Source of the DNA: an uncultured Allobosea sp.
Lineage (GTDB): Bacteria > Pseudomonadota > Alphaproteobacteria > Rhizobiales > Beijerinckiaceae
Direction of reading: 5' to 3'
Assembly (NCBI RefSeq): GCF_945957345.1
Contig: NZ_CAMFKW010000010.1
Span: 73,231 to 119,138, forward strand
Length of the DNA: 45,908 bases
Positions 37,167 to 45,673 of the stretch are shown here, piece after piece. The notes beneath the pieces were generated by a model that searched no databases, was not told the origin of the DNA, and saw nothing but the letters and a program-made list of their open reading frames with translations. How positions within the stretch are numbered: position 1 is the stretch's first letter; each line of letters begins with the position of its first letter. A program made the position numbers and the translations under genes.

Positions 37167-38764
37167 ACGGTGATGCACACGCCATCGCGCTGCGGATCGG
37201 CGCCGCCGGTCCAGCTTCCCGCCCGGCGCAGCAGCGCATGGGGCGCACCGAAGGCGAAACTCTGCGGGGAGCGCGCGATCGGGTGCCCGGCTTCCGCCAG
37301 CTTGTCCGTCACGAAGCGCGGGATGCGGTTGCAGACGTCGACGATATTGCTGGTCACGGAGATGCGCGGCGCGGAGACCGCTTCGACAGCGGACATGCCG
37401 TAATCGACGATGTTGACGAGGGCCTGGAACAGCGCGCCGGCGATATGAGCCCCGCCCGGTGCGCCGATGACGATCTTCGGCTCCCCGCCGTCGAACACGA
37501 TGGTCGGAGCCATCGCAGTGAAGCGGCTTTTGCCGGGAGCGATCGATCCCGGCCTGCCCGGCCGCGGGTCGAAGACGTTCATGCAGGCATTGTACATGAA
37601 GCCGAGCCCATCGGTGATGATGCCCGACGCCGTGCCGAGCGAATGGGTCATCGTGACGATATTCCCTTCATCGTCGGCGACGCAGAACTGGGTCGTGTTC
37701 GTCGATTCCGGCGTCCCGAGGCGCTCGATCGAAATGCGCTCGCCGTGATCATAGGCCCGAGCTGCATTCGCCGCGTGCTCCTTCGACAGCAGGCGTTCCA
37801 GCGGAATATCGACGAAAGCGGGATCACCGACATGCAGCTCCTTGTCACGCGTGGCGAACTTCATCGCCTCGGTGAGCCGTTGCAAATGCTCCACTGAATT
37901 GTGCCTCTGCGCCGACACCTCGAAATGCTCGAGGAAATTCAGCATCTCGATCAGCATGACGCCGCCGGCCGGAGGAGCGCTCGAAGCGATGTCGAGGCCA
38001 CGGTAGGTGCCGCGCAAGGGCCTGCTTCGGCGCGTCCGGTATCCCGCCAGATCATCGTAGGTGAGCAAGCCGCCATTGGCGGCCATGTCTTCTGCAATGC
38101 GCTCCGCAATCCAGCCGCGATAGAAGACATCCGCCCCCTTCTCGGCGATCTCCGCGAGGGACGCCGCCAGATCCGGATTGCTGACCCGCTCGCCGACCTC
38201 CTTGAGGCCACCGTCGGCACGAAAATACGCGGCTCTCCCGGTCGCCGAGAGCTTCAGCTTGTCGACCATGTCGACGCGGCCGAACTGGCTCTCCTTCATC
38301 AGCCACATGGCGCGGACGTTCGGCCTGACGACGAAACCCTCGCGAGCCTGCCGGATCGCCGGCGCGAGGAGGTCCTTCCAGGCGAAGGTTCCGTAGCCTG
38401 CGAGTTCTTCATAGGCGCGCAGGCTGCCCGGCACGGCGACGGAAGCGTAGCCGGCATCGTTGATCTTGCCCTTGAGCAGGAAGCCGAAGCCGTCGCGGGT
38501 CTCGCCCTCCAGCAGATGCTCCCACATCTCCGGCGTCGACCGGCCCGGACAGGTGCCGTGGAAATCGATGCACTCGTGGATGCCCCTCGACGGCATATAG
38601 ATCTGCACGGTGCCGAAGCCCGCGATACCGACCATCTGCGGGTCGACCACGCCCTGGACGAGCGCGCAGGCCACCGCCGCATCGACCGCATTGCCACCCT
38701 GGCTAAGGATGAGCGCGCCTGCCTCGGCGGCCTCGGGCTGCGCTGCGACAATCGTACCCGCCAT
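37163..38764 (-). CDS. Gamma-glutamyltransferase-family N-terminal-nucleophile hydrolase, atypical substrate site
   Basis: A 533-residue Ntn hydrolase. The self-processing nucleophile is Thr357 in ESTNTTQF, and the oxyanion glycines in GAPGGAHI are kept. But residues that recognise gamma-glutamyl groups in E. coli GGT are replaced: Arg114 to His69 (DFHGTCP for DFREMAP), Asn411 to Gly in THSLG, Gln430/Asp433 to Cys/Val in YNACMNVF, and Ser462-Ser463 to Thr-Ala in FTAMAP. No signal peptide is present, whereas GGT is normally periplasmic. It is thus likely a cytoplasmic amidase on another substrate. The start at 38764 has GGAGCGAAGC upstream; 38776 is an alternative. Confidence 0.9.
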
Positions 38765-38819
38765 GCTTCGCTCCATCGTCGAACCGTCCGGTCAGGTTAG
38801 AGGCCGCTCCTCCCTGGGA

Positions 38820-38838
38820 GCAACCGATCGCCGGTTGC
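38820..38838. promoter_or_regulatory. Inverted repeat GCAACCG-ATCGC-CGGTTGC
   Basis: Perfect 7-base inverted repeat with a 5-base spacer, 56 bases upstream of the GGT-like gene, in the 256-base divergent region shared with the ATC-hydrolase gene. Candidate operator. Confidence 0.4.
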
Positions 38839-39020
38839 TTCGGCGAGCGCCATGGCGCGACGCCAGCCGAACCGATCCTGCGATGCACGGCAGCTGGAAG
38901 GAACCTGGACGGCGCGACCGGATGGAGCCACGATCTCCAGGCCGCCGAGCGAAGAACTCGATCGTGTGATGCGTCGGCGCGGAGCGACAGAGCAGATCGA
39001 TGCCGCGCGAGGGGAGAGAC

Positions 39021-39545
39021 ATGAGCGAAGCCAAGCAACCGACGCAAGCCGGCAATCCGGTCTTCGACGGCGAGATCGGTATCCTCGCCCGCAGGCGCAT
39101 CGAAGCTGGCATCATCGCGCTGATCTACGAGGAGATGCGCGAGCGCCTCGGCGAGGAGCTGGCGCAATCGATTCTCGACCAGGCGATCCGCAAGGCCGCG
39201 ATCGCGGCGGGGGCTTCCTTCGCCACCAGGACGCCCGGCGGAACCAGCCTGCGCAGTTTCCAGGACCTGCAGGCACTTTGGACGCAGGACGACGCACTCG
39301 TGATCGAGGTGGTGAAGGCGACGGACACCGAGTTCGACTACAATGTCCATCGCTGCCGCTACGCGGAAACCTATCGCGAGATGGGTCTCGGCAAGATCGG
39401 CCATCTCCTGTCCTGCAATCGTGATGGCGTGTTCTGCACGGGCTACGATCCCCGCATCACGCTCGAGCGCACGCAGACGATCATGGGCGGGGCGACCCAT
39501 TGCAACTTCCGCTACACGCTGCAGGAGGAGCCGAAGGCCGATTGA
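39021..39545 (+). CDS. L-2-amino-thiazoline-4-carboxylic acid hydrolase family protein
   Basis: A 174-residue protein of the ATC-hydrolase family, recognised by NVHRCRYAETYREMGLGKIG, LLSCNRDGVFCTGYDPRI and ERTQTIMGGATHCNFRY. In Pseudomonas, AtcB of this type opens 2-amino-thiazoline-4-carboxylate to a carbamoyl-cysteine, which an amidohydrolase then cleaves. Most family members in other bacteria have no proven substrate. It diverges from the GGT-like gene. The start is 39021 with GGGGAGAG; a longer start at 39000 is less likely. Confidence 0.85.
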   Translation: MSEAKQPTQAGNPVFDGEIGILARRRIEAGIIALIYEEMRERLGEELAQSILDQAIRKAAIAAGASFATRTPGGTSLRSFQDLQALWTQDDALVIEVVKATDTEFDYNVHRCRYAETYREMGLGKIGHLLSCNRDGVFCTGYDPRITLERTQTIMGGATHCNFRYTLQEEPKAD

Positions 39546-39561
39546 GCAAGGGCAGAACGGG

Positions 39562-40614
39562 TCACCTTCCCCTCTGTCCGGCGCTGCGTGCAGCCATCGC
39601 AGGTCGGTCCAGCGGCTCGACCTGCACGGTCACCCGTCCGGTGACGCTGAGGATGTCGAGCTGAACGGTGACGCCGATCCGCTCCGCGGTGAGCAGGCGT
39701 GCCAGATCGTCGACGCCGGTAAGCGGCTGGCCGTCGAGCGCCAGGATGAGGTCGCCTTCCCGCAGCCCTGCCGCGCGCGCCGGCCCGACCGATTCCACGT
39801 TCGACACCCGCACCCCGGTTTTGGCGGCGATCCCGAAGCGCAGCGCCAATCCGCGCGGGATGGTCATCTGCTCGACTCCGAGCCCGAGATAGGCGCGCCG
39901 AACGCGGCCGTGCCGGATCAGCTCGCCGAGCACATGCTGCGCCGTATTCGACGACACGGCGAAGCAGATACCCTGCGCACCGGCGATGATCGCCGTGTTG
40001 ATGCCGACGACTTCGCCGCGCGACGAGACCAGCGGACCGCCCGAATTGCCGGGATTCAGGGCGGCGTCCGTCTGGATGATGTCCTCGATCAGGCGGCCGG
40101 AACGGGACCGCATCGCGCGGCCGAGCGCCGAGACCACACCCGTGGTCACGGTCGATTCAAAGCCGAGCGGGTTTCCCACGGCGATGACGAGCTGGCCGCG
40201 GCGCAGCTGCTTGGAATCGCCGAGCGTGGCCGCCGGGATAGCCCCGTCCCTCTCGGTTCGGATCAGGGCGAGATCGGTATCGGGATCGGCACCGATGATG
40301 CGCGCGCTGAAGCTTTGCCCGTCGCTGGAGACCACGGTCGCGGTATGCGCACCGGCAACGACATGGCTGTTGGTCAGGATCAGGCCGTCATTGGCGATCG
40401 CGACGCCCGAGCCTGAGCCGACGCTCGCGCCGTTCGCCGCCTGAACATCGATGCGCACGACCGAGGGGCCGACGCGCTCGACGACACCGACGACGGTGCG
40501 TGAATAGGCGTCGAGCACATCCTCGTCGCGAAGCGGTTCGACAGGAGTGCCGCCCCCGGCGGCAGGCGGCGAAGCATCGTCGTCGCGGATGAATTGGAAC
40601 GGTGTGTCAAACAT
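39562..40614 (-). CDS. S1C (HtrA/Deg-like) serine protease, cytoplasmic
   Basis: A 350-residue trypsin-like protease. The triad is His84 (TNSHVV), Asp114 (DTDLALI) and Ser191 (PGNSGGPL), followed by one PDZ domain at about 250-335 containing GLREGDLILALDGQPL. No signal peptide or membrane anchor is seen, unlike DegP, so it is probably cytosolic. The ATG at 40614 has GGAGGG upstream and follows a heat-shock-like promoter; the in-frame start at 40755 is rejected. Its role is probably protein quality control. It converges with the ATC-hydrolase gene 16 bases away. Confidence 0.92.
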   Translation of the reverse strand: MFDTPFQFIRDDDASPPAAGGGTPVEPLRDEDVLDAYSRTVVGVVERVGPSVVRIDVQAANGASVGSGSGVAIANDGLILTNSHVVAGAHTATVVSSDGQSFSARIIGADPDTDLALIRTERDGAIPAATLGDSKQLRRGQLVIAVGNPLGFESTVTTGVVSALGRAMRSRSGRLIEDIIQTDAALNPGNSGGPLVSSRGEVVGINTAIIAGAQGICFAVSSNTAQHVLGELIRHGRVRRAYLGLGVEQMTIPRGLALRFGIAAKTGVRVSNVESVGPARAAGLREGDLILALDGQPLTGVDDLARLLTAERIGVTVQLDILSVTGRVTVQVEPLDRPAMAARSAGQRGR

Positions 40615-40646
40615 GATCTGCCCTCCATTCGAAGGGTTCGACACCA

Positions 40647-40676
40647 GATATGGGGTTGCGCCGACGGCTTGAGAAG
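40647..40676 (-). promoter_or_regulatory. Candidate sigma32 (RpoH) promoter of the Deg-like protease
   Basis: On the minus strand: CTTCTC (-35-like, 40671-40676), 15-base spacer, CCCCATATC (-10, 40647-40655). The -10 matches the CCCCATnT consensus; the -35 is weaker. The expected start gives a leader of about 30 bases to the ATG at 40614. Confidence 0.5.
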
Positions 40677-40850
40677 AGCGCCTTCCGCCCATGCCGGCCC
40701 GCTCGGGAGCGGGTCCGCGGTCCACGCGGCATTGACGCATAAGGCGCTTGCGCAACGTCGCGAAGGCGACACTCGATGAAGACGGATCGTCGTGTCTATC
40801 ATGGCCGGCGGGCGCTATCGGCCTGTGAGCTTCAAGGGGAGAGAGGATAG

Positions 40851-41198
40851 ATGATCATTCGCTCTTGGCGCGCCGTCGCGGGGTCGGACGAGGTGCTCGC
40901 CGCCTATGCCGACCACCTCCGGAGAACCACCTTCGTCGAGATGGCCGAGCTGCCCGGTCATCTCGGGGCCACGCTCGCCCGCAAGGTCAAAGGCACCGAT
41001 AATGAGCTCGTCGTGATGAGCTTCTGGAGCGACATGGCGTCGGCCGCCCATTTCATGAAAGGTGCGTTCGACGACGCGGTCGTGAAGCCCGGCACTCAGA
41101 AGCTGCTCAAATCCTTCGACCTGAAGGTCGAGTATTTCGAAACGCTGGTCTCGACCGGCGTCGTCGGCGGGTACGATATCGCGACCGGGCCGGCCTGA
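40851..41198 (+). CDS. Antibiotic-biosynthesis-monooxygenase-fold (ABM-like) protein
   Basis: A 115-residue dimeric alpha-beta barrel type protein, with RSWRAVAGSDEVLAAYADHL and VVMSFWSDMASAAHFMKG. It starts with a strong ribosome site (GGGGAGAGAGGA). The fold covers quinol monooxygenases, haem-degrading enzymes and non-enzymatic proteins; no catalytic residue identifies a reaction. Confidence 0.68.
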   Translation: MIIRSWRAVAGSDEVLAAYADHLRRTTFVEMAELPGHLGATLARKVKGTDNELVVMSFWSDMASAAHFMKGAFDDAVVKPGTQKLLKSFDLKVEYFETLVSTGVVGGYDIATGPA

Positions 41199-41236
41199 AC
41201 CCATGATCCCGCCCCTTGGCTCGAACGGATGGTGAC

Positions 41237-41782
41237 ATGAACGGAACCTCCGTCCCCCGCCGTCAGATCGTGACGGACCGGCTTGTCCTGCGCCCGACGC
41301 GCCTCGCCGATGCCGAGCGTGCCTTCGCGATTCAATCCGATTGGGAGGTAGCGCGCATGCTGCGCATGGCGATTTTCCCACCTGAACGGGAAGGCATGCG
41401 CGCGTGGTTTTCCGACCACGCGCGGGAATGGGCGGAAGGTAGCGTCTATCGCTTCGCCGTGGTGGCTGGCGGCCTGATGATCGGGGTCGTCGACATCGAT
41501 GAGATATCCGGCCGGCAGGGAGAGTTGGGATACTGGTTCGATCGTGCGGCTTGGGGCCGCGCATATGCTTTCGAGGCAGCTCAGACTGCGGTCGACTTCG
41601 CCTTCCGGACGATCGGCCTGACACGGCTTCGATCGGGGCATGCCGCCGATAACGCGGCATCCGGCAAAATCCTGGCGAAGCTCGGATTCCGCTCCATCGG
41701 GACCGCGCTGGTGATGTCGCACTCCCGCGGCGAGGAGATCCGGCAGTGTTCCCTGGAACTCGTAGCTCCCGTTCGCTTCTAA
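41237..41782 (+). CDS. GNAT-family N-acetyltransferase
   Basis: A 181-residue acetyltransferase of the RimJ/RimL type. It opens VTDRLVLRPTRLADAERAF, has ELGYWFDRAAWGRAYAFEAA in the acetyl-CoA region and ends with DNAASGKILAKLGFRSIG. Acceptor unknown: protein N-terminus or small molecule. It begins at 41237; a TTG at 41216 is an alternative. It converges with the TetR gene. Confidence 0.9.
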   Translation: MNGTSVPRRQIVTDRLVLRPTRLADAERAFAIQSDWEVARMLRMAIFPPEREGMRAWFSDHAREWAEGSVYRFAVVAGGLMIGVVDIDEISGRQGELGYWFDRAAWGRAYAFEAAQTAVDFAFRTIGLTRLRSGHAADNAASGKILAKLGFRSIGTALVMSHSRGEEIRQCSLELVAPVRF

Positions 41783-41832
41783 GCGCGGGAAGAGAGAGGA
41801 TCGACAGACGGCCGACCCGCTTACAGCGTCCC

Positions 41833-42510
41833 TTATGGTTCTGGCATCACGCTGCCACGCTCGCGAAACCGGGGCCCATCGAACATCGCGTCGCCGGCGC
41901 CTCCCCCGATCAGTTGCGGAAGCAGTGCCTTCCAGGCCTCGATCATGTCGATGAAATAGTCGGGATCCTCGCGCAGCACGGTCTGCACGCCCATGCCGCG
42001 CACCAGGCAAACCGTCAGGTTGAGGATGATGCGGGCCTGGCGGGCCGAGCGCTTCTGCGGATCGCAGAACTCGACCCAGGTCGCATCGAGCGCCTCATGG
42101 AAGCGTTTGACGACGGGGATCATCCGCTGGCGGAGGTCGGCATCGTTGCGCGCCTCGGTGATCATCTCCAGCGACAGGTAGAAGAAGCGGCCGGAGAACA
42201 GCTCCCAGAGGAAGCCGACAAAGCCTTCGAGCGATAATTCGCCGTTCTGGACGCGCAGGGCGACGGCGCGGATCTCGGCCGTGCCGTCGTCGAGCAGCCG
42301 CTCCATCGCCGCCAGGATGATGTCCGCCCGGGCCGGGAAATGATAGAGCAGCGCCCCACGGGAAACCTGGGCGCGCTCGGCGATCTCCTGGGTCGTGGCG
42401 GCGTGATAGCCGACGTCATGGATGACATCGAGCGTGGCCTCGATCAGCCGCTCATAGGTCGCGACGCTGCGTGCCTGCTGCTGGCGCTCGGACCGTGTAG
42501 CCTTCGTCAT
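41833..42510 (-). CDS. TetR-family transcriptional regulator
   Basis: A 225-residue repressor. The HTH lies in HAATTQEIAERAQVSRGALLYHFPARADII (about residues 30-60), and the C-terminal ligand domain includes FYLSLEMITEARNDADLRQRM. ATG at 42510; an earlier start at 42594 is possible but lacks support. It diverges from the isochorismatase-type gene, which it likely controls together with itself. Confidence 0.93.
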   Translation of the reverse strand: MTKATRSERQQQARSVATYERLIEATLDVIHDVGYHAATTQEIAERAQVSRGALLYHFPARADIILAAMERLLDDGTAEIRAVALRVQNGELSLEGFVGFLWELFSGRFFYLSLEMITEARNDADLRQRMIPVVKRFHEALDATWVEFCDPQKRSARQARIILNLTVCLVRGMGVQTVLREDPDYFIDMIEAWKALLPQLIGGGAGDAMFDGPRFRERGSVMPEP

Positions 42511-42651
42511 CCCTGTTCCCAACTGGACGCCGCGATACGCCCATCGGCGCAGCGCAGTCCTGTTTCCGACGCCCTCGACGGACGAACCGGACAACCCGCA
42601 TACGCCGTCCCCTCTCCCCCTTATGGTCCTGTCCGGTCAGCAAGTCGATGT

Positions 42652-42682
42652 CATAAAAACAATCTTGCCTGATTTTTTTATG
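42652..42682. promoter_or_regulatory. AT-rich inverted repeat between tetR and the amidase gene
   Basis: CATAAAAA (42652-42659) and TTTTTATG (42675-42682) form a perfect 8-base inverted repeat with a 15-base spacer in an AT-rich patch. An outer pair ACCGGACA (42586-42593) and TGTCCGGT (42630-42637) lies nearer the TetR gene. Either may be the TetR operator. Confidence 0.45.
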
Positions 42683-42736
42683 AGGATACCGTTCCCTGAT
42701 CGCGGCAATGATCGCTCACGCGGGAGGCACGGATCC

Positions 42737-43375
42737 ATGACGGATGATGACTACAAGAACAGGAGCTATGGCGAGATTCCGGTCGGTTTCGGCATGAAGC
42801 CGGGCATCGTCGTCGTTGATTTCCAGACCGGCTTCACCGACGCCCGGTATCCGCTCGGCGGGGCGCCGCTCGTCATGCGCGCCGTGGAGAACACCGCCAA
42901 GCTGCTCGAGGTCGCGCGCCGCTACAACGTGCCGGTCGCGAACTGCAACACCGCCTATATGAACGAGCGCGAGATGCCCTACTGGAAGATCACCGCCGTG
43001 CGCGAGACCTTCCGGCACGACCACCCGAGCGCCGCCTTCGACCCGCGCATCTACGATCCCGACTACGATCTCACGATCTGCAAGAAGGCGCCCTCGATCT
43101 TCTTCAACACCGGCGTCAGCGACTATTTCAACAAGGAGCGCGTCGACACGGTGATCGTGACCGGCTGCAACACCTCGGGCTGCATCCGCGCCACCTCGAT
43201 CGACAGCTTCAGCTATCGCTACCGGACCATAGTGCCCGAGGATTGCGTCGGCGACATCGAGGAACAGCCCCATCGCGACAATCTCCGCGACCTCGGCCGC
43301 CGCTATGTCGATATCTCCGATCTCAAGACCGTGCTGGCCTATCTGGAAGACTGGCACCGGCAGAACGCCGCCTGA
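42737..43375 (+). CDS. Isochorismatase-family hydrolase, N-carbamoylsarcosine amidase-like
   Basis: A 212-residue cysteine hydrolase. The triad is Asp28 (VVVDFQTGF), Lys116 or Lys117 (ICKKAPSIFF) and Cys149 (NTSGCIRATSIDS). The SGC-R-A block and the C-terminal PHRDNLRDLGRRYVDI are the pattern of N-carbamoylsarcosine amidohydrolase and maleamate amidase, which release ammonia and, in the carbamoyl case, CO2. Starts at 42737 with GGGAGG. Divergent from a TetR repressor, so substrate-inducible expression is likely. Exact substrate unproven. Confidence 0.88.
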   Translation: MTDDDYKNRSYGEIPVGFGMKPGIVVVDFQTGFTDARYPLGGAPLVMRAVENTAKLLEVARRYNVPVANCNTAYMNEREMPYWKITAVRETFRHDHPSAAFDPRIYDPDYDLTICKKAPSIFFNTGVSDYFNKERVDTVIVTGCNTSGCIRATSIDSFSYRYRTIVPEDCVGDIEEQPHRDNLRDLGRRYVDISDLKTVLAYLEDWHRQNAA

Positions 43376-43603
43376 GGCAGATCTTGCCGCCGCGATCGAT
43401 CGCAGCGGCTGAGTTGAAGCGGATCCAAAAACGCGGCGGCCCGCCAAAGGCCGTCGCCTTGGTGCTTGTCGACAGTGCCGCCCCGCAATCCGCGTTGTGT
43501 CAGGAACGCGAATCAGATCGCCCGCCCCTGCGGCAAAAACGCCGCACCTTTCCGATATCCACAGCACTCAAGCCACTGACATTCCGTCGAAATCAACGGG
43601 CGC

Positions 43604-43631
43604 TTGCCGGGCCTGCATCCTGGGCTATGCT
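43604..43631 (+). promoter_or_regulatory. Candidate sigma70 promoter of a short ORF
   Basis: TTGCCG (43604-43609), 16-base spacer, TATGCT (43626-43631), then an A-rich start region and GGGAGGG. This would produce a transcript with a leader of about 20 bases to the ORF at 43658. The preceding 228 bases from 43376 contain no gene; they include the 12-base palindrome GCGATCGATCGC. Confidence 0.45.
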
Positions 43632-43657
43632 CAAAAAAAAGCGCAAACTCGGGAGGG

Positions 43658-43747
43658 ATGATGCTGATCTGGTCGATGATCGTCTGGTTGGCCTGCGCCG
43701 CCATCTTCCTCGAACTGGTCGAGCGGGCTCCGTCCATCGACAATTGA
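43658..43747 (+). CDS. Possible 29-residue membrane peptide
   Basis: A short frame from ATG 43658 (or ATG 43661) to TGA, with MMLIWSMIVWLACAAIFLEL forming one hydrophobic helix followed by a charged, polar end (VERAPSIDN). The ribosome site GGGAGGG precedes the second ATG at good spacing and a sigma70-like promoter lies upstream. No homology can be checked here. A single-pass small protein is plausible; chance occurrence is not excluded. Confidence 0.42.
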   Translation: MMLIWSMIVWLACAAIFLELVERAPSIDN

Positions 43748-43792
43748 TCGGCAGGCCGGCACTGGTCGTCACCAGCGCCGATCCGCTGTGCT

Positions 43793-45451
43793 TCAGGCGG
43801 CCCCGGCCGCCGCGAAGGCCTGCCCGACGATCCGGCGCGCATCCTCCTGGATCGTGGCCAGATGCGCCTCGTCGCGGAAACTCTCGGCGTAGATCTTGTA
43901 GACCTCCTCGGTGCCGGACGGGCGCGCCGCGAACCAGCCATCCGCCGCCGTGACTTTGACCCCGCCGATCGGCGCGTCGTTGCCCGGCGCCTTGCTCAGG
44001 ATCGCCGTGATCGGCTGGCCTGCGAGTTCCTTCGTCACGATCTGCTCGGCCGACAGGTTCTTGAGCACGGCCTTCTGGCTGGCGCTCGCCGGCGCATCGA
44101 CGCGCGCATAGCGGGGATTGCCGAGCTCCGCTGTCAGCTTGCCATAGAGCACGCCCGGATCGTCGCCGGTCTTCGCGGTGATCTCGGCGGCGAGCAGGCC
44201 AAGGATGATGCCGTCCTTGTCGGTGGTCCAGGCCGTGCCGTCCATGCGCAGGAAGGAAGCGCCGGCGCTCTCCTCGCCCGCGAAGCCGAAGCTGCCCGAG
44301 ATCAGGCCATCCACGAACCATTTGAAGCCGACCGGCACCTCGACGAGCTTCCGGCCGAGCTTGGCGGCGACGCGATCGATGATCGCGCTCGACACCGCCG
44401 TCTTGCCGATTGCGGCATCGGCCCGCCAGCCCGGTCGGTTGGCGAAGAGATAGGCGCTCGCCGCCGCGAGATAATGGTTCGGGTTCATCAGCCCGCTGCT
44501 GCGCGTCACGATGCCGTGCCGGTCCGCATCGGTATCGTTGGCGAAGGCGACGTCGAAGCGATCGCGCATGCCGATCAGGCTCGCCATCGCGTAGGGCGAG
44601 GAGCAGTCCATGCGGATCTTGCCGTCCCAGTCGGCGGTCATGAAACCGAAGGCCGGATCGACCTCCTGGCTGACGATCGTCGCATTCAGGCCGTAGCGGT
44701 CGATGATCGGTTGATAGTAGTCGAGCCCGGCCCCGCCGAGCGGATCGATGCCGATCACGACGCCAGCCTGGCGGATCGCCTCCATGTCCACGACGTTGGC
44801 GAGGTCAGAGACATAGCCGGTGATGTAATCGTGCCGGTGGACATGCTCGCTCTTCAGCGCGCGCTCATAGGGAATACGCTGGATGCCGGCGAGCTTCTCG
44901 ACAAGGAAGGCGTTGGCGCGCTTCTCGATCCAGCCGGTCGCATCGGTATCGGCCGGCCCGCCATGCGGGGGATTGTATTTCAGGCCACCATCGGCCGGCG
45001 GGTTGTGCGAGGGGGAGATCACCACGCCGTCGGCAAGCCCGGCCGTCCGGCCGCGATTATGGGCGATGATGGCATGCGAGATCACCGGCGTTGGCGTGAA
45101 GCGGAGCTCCTCGTCGACGATCGTGGCAACGCCGTTGGCGGCGAAGACCTCCAGCACCGTCTCGAAGGCGTTGCGCGAGAGAGCATGCGTGTCGATGCCG
45201 AGGAAGAGCGGCCCGTCGATGCCCTGCTCGCGACGATAGAGGCAGATCGCCTGCGCGATCGCCAGGATATGCGCCTCGTTGAACGATTGCAGCAGCGCCG
45301 AACCGCGATGGCCGGAGGTGCCGAAGGCGACCTGCTGCGAACGCTGGGAGGGGTCGGGCTGCTCGTAATAGGCTTTGGTGAGGGCCGCCACGTCGACGAG
45401 TTGGCCGGGCGCAAGCCGCTTGCCGGCCAGGGGACTCACGGATTCGCTCAT
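43793..45451 (-). CDS. pgm: Phosphoglucomutase, alpha-D-glucose-specific
   Basis: A 552-residue enzyme interconverting glucose 1- and 6-phosphate. The phospho-acceptor is Ser148 in ISPSHNPPADGG, the metal site is NDTDADRHGIV, and the sugar and phosphate loops show GEESAGASF and RPSGTEEVYKIYAESF. Length matches E. coli Pgm. The start at 45451 has GAGGG upstream; 45487 is an alternative. It supplies UDP-glucose precursors and lies next to the divergent UDP-glucose dehydrogenase gene, consistent with polysaccharide synthesis. Confidence 0.97.
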   Translation of the reverse strand: MSESVSPLAGKRLAPGQLVDVAALTKAYYEQPDPSQRSQQVAFGTSGHRGSALLQSFNEAHILAIAQAICLYRREQGIDGPLFLGIDTHALSRNAFETVLEVFAANGVATIVDEELRFTPTPVISHAIIAHNRGRTAGLADGVVISPSHNPPADGGLKYNPPHGGPADTDATGWIEKRANAFLVEKLAGIQRIPYERALKSEHVHRHDYITGYVSDLANVVDMEAIRQAGVVIGIDPLGGAGLDYYQPIIDRYGLNATIVSQEVDPAFGFMTADWDGKIRMDCSSPYAMASLIGMRDRFDVAFANDTDADRHGIVTRSSGLMNPNHYLAAASAYLFANRPGWRADAAIGKTAVSSAIIDRVAAKLGRKLVEVPVGFKWFVDGLISGSFGFAGEESAGASFLRMDGTAWTTDKDGIILGLLAAEITAKTGDDPGVLYGKLTAELGNPRYARVDAPASASQKAVLKNLSAEQIVTKELAGQPITAILSKAPGNDAPIGGVKVTAADGWFAARPSGTEEVYKIYAESFRDEAHLATIQEDARRIVGQAFAAAGAA

Positions 45452-45673
45452 ATAGGCCCTCGTTCTAGGCAAGGCAGAATACGACACCTCTTATAGATGC
45501 CCGCATGAACAGAGTTGCAACGGAATGCGACAGGTTCGCGGCACGCCATGACCACGCTTTGCTCCGGCCCGCAAATGTCCCGCCCCCAAGTCAAACCGGA
45601 TTTTTCTCGCGCATGTCGCAAAGGCAGGCTAGTAGGCGCGCCTGCGGTATCGTCTCGCGGACGAGGTTTATCG

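Noticed and set aside
43376..43603. A gene in the interval after the carbamoyl-amidase-like gene
   Set aside because: Open frames exist (for example from 43243) but overlap known genes, lack ribosome sites and show no family motif.
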